The position numbers were made by a program, and so were the translations under genes. Of a DNA stretch of 15,251 bases, positions 14,372-15,251 are shown piece by piece. The DNA is taken from positions 1-15,251 of the forward strand of contig JAATEU010000511.1 of NCBI GenBank assembly GCA_015655565.1. Reading direction: 5' to 3'. Below the pieces are notes generated by a model. That model was not told the origin of the DNA and did no database searches. It worked only from the letters and a program-made list of their open reading frames with translations. Positions within the stretch are counted from its first letter, which is position 1. The number at the start of each line of letters is the position of its first letter. The DNA is from Clostridiales bacterium (GTDB taxonomy: Bacteria > Bacillota > Clostridia > Lachnospirales > Lachnospiraceae).

Positions 14372-15251
14372 TGACCCTTACCCGATCTCCTTCTGAAATG
14401 TTTTTATTGCTGCTTACAATAATGGAATCCTCTTTTGAAAGGGAAGCGGCAATGGCAGCTGTCTTTAAATCCTTTTCTATCACGGTTACATCTATGCGGA
14501 ATGCGGTCTGCTCTTTGCCCAGGACACTGTCCTTATCCTTTACAAGAAGTATATATGTGCTTGCGGAGTCCTGTCTCAGGGCCTGAACCGGTATACACAT
14601 GGGATACTCTTTGGAATCCTTTTTCATATTAAATTCTAAACTGTTTCCTTGCCTGTAATCCTCATCGGGTAAAAGTGCCGTAAAACTGACCTTCCCTTCC
14701 GAATCCGGCAATTCTATAGCTTCAAGCTGTGAAGTTACGGCATCGTTACTTACATTGTTTTTTATTTCAATCTCATCCCCGACGGAAAAATATTTCATAT
14801 CATCTTTATTTTCCGTCATGGTAAGTTCAAAACCTCCTGTGGTAATAATAAGCATTTCGCTTCCGGTTAAGGTGATTCCGTAATTTAAATCTGATTTGGA
14901 TATAACTCCGCTTACAGGTGTTAATATTTCCCCTTTCCCGGAGATCAAATGATCCAATTCATCTATTTCAGACTGCTTTTCATTAATATCTATCCGGAGA
15001 GAAGCAAGTTCTATTTCAATGGATTTTTTTTCGTTCTGTCCGTTTTTTGCAGTTATCCGGTTATCCTCCTTTGCCTGGGCTAACTGAAGTGCTGCCGCCG
15101 TAAGAGCCCTTTCTGCTTCCTGCACGGCTTTTTTTCCATCTTTTATATCTTCTGCATAATTGTAACTTCCCTCTGCCGCAGCCTGTAATTCTTTATCTAG
15201 TTTATCTTTTATTTCAAAGGCTTTGTCTGATTTTTTATCCCACTCTTTCCG
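14358..15251 (-). CDS. HlyD/RND-type efflux adaptor (membrane fusion protein), 5' partial
   Basis: Open from the window edge (297 residues visible, no start in view) to TAA at 14358; the N-terminal membrane span and first lipoyl half lie outside. The visible part begins with a long charged coiled coil (about residues 1-105, RKEWDKKSDKAFEIKDKLDKEL and similar heptads). The second barrel-sandwich half follows (LTPVSGVISKSDLNYGITLTGSEMLIIT), then a beta-barrel (SVGDEIEIKNN) and a C-terminal membrane-proximal domain (CIPVQALRQDSASTYILLVKDKDSVLG through SEGDRVRVNEME). This order is typical of Gram-positive HlyD-family adaptors paired with ABC exporters. The overlap with the MacB-like permease gene supports one complex. 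The GTG at 15125 is inside the coiled coil and is not the start. Confidence 0.88.
   Translation of the reverse strand, partial: RKEWDKKSDKAFEIKDKLDKELQAAAEGSYNYAEDIKDGKKAVQEAERALTAAALQLAQAKEDNRITAKNGQNEKKSIEIELASLRIDINEKQSEIDELDHLISGKGEILTPVSGVISKSDLNYGITLTGSEMLIITTGGFELTMTENKDDMKYFSVGDEIEIKNNVSNDAVTSQLEAIELPDSEGKVSFTALLPDEDYRQGNSLEFNMKKDSKEYPMCIPVQALRQDSASTYILLVKDKDSVLGKEQTAFRIDVTVIEKDLKTAAIAASLSKEDSIIVSSNKNISEGDRVRVNEME

Overview
The window is AT-rich DNA with strong GGAGG-type ribosome binding sites, mostly ATG starts and simple TTGACA/TATAAT-type promoters. It looks like a chromosomal segment of a low-GC Firmicute. Protein character (spore-coat-like proline-rich protein, M29 aminopeptidase, PF13679-type methyltransferase, Gram-positive HlyD/MacB-type exporter parts) points to the Lachnospiraceae or a near relative. 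No transposase, phage, rRNA, tRNA or CRISPR array was found, so the segment reads as core or near-core genome with several poorly characterised genes.

Left block (1-1493): a minus-strand gene, cut by the window edge, encodes a protein with a long Pro/Thr/Gln tandem-repeat linker and an acidic C-terminal domain. A SigK-like promoter suggests a spore-surface role. Between it and the next gene is a two-stem inverted-repeat structure (1416-1493). Block two (1522-6432) is a probable three-gene plus-strand operon: a SAM-dependent methyltransferase, an 848-residue membrane-anchored protein ending in a peptidase-C39-like domain that lacks the expected His, and an M29 metallo-aminopeptidase. It meets a minus-strand XRE regulator (6435-6794) tail to tail with 2 bp between stops.

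Middle block (6795-8988): the XRE gene has its own promoter. The divergent family 2 glycosyltransferase gene is preceded by four CTTAA repeats at 10-11 bp spacing, laid out like a PhoP-box promoter, and then by two leader hairpins. The glycosyltransferase gene converges on a PAP2/Aur1-type membrane phosphatase gene, and the two share a bidirectional terminator. Together they suggest envelope glycan or lipid remodelling, possibly under phosphate control (inference).

Right block (8890-13200): deoB (phosphopentomutase) and dtd (D-aminoacyl-tRNA deacylase) form a two-gene unit. A roughly 320 bp non-coding gap follows, then a secreted protein of unknown function with a clear promoter, then cysK (cysteine synthase) with its own promoter and a strong terminator. 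The far right (13284-15251) holds two minus-strand genes that overlap by 14 bp: a MacB/FtsX-like permease and an upstream HlyD-type adaptor running off the window. They are parts of an ABC efflux system whose ATPase is not in view.
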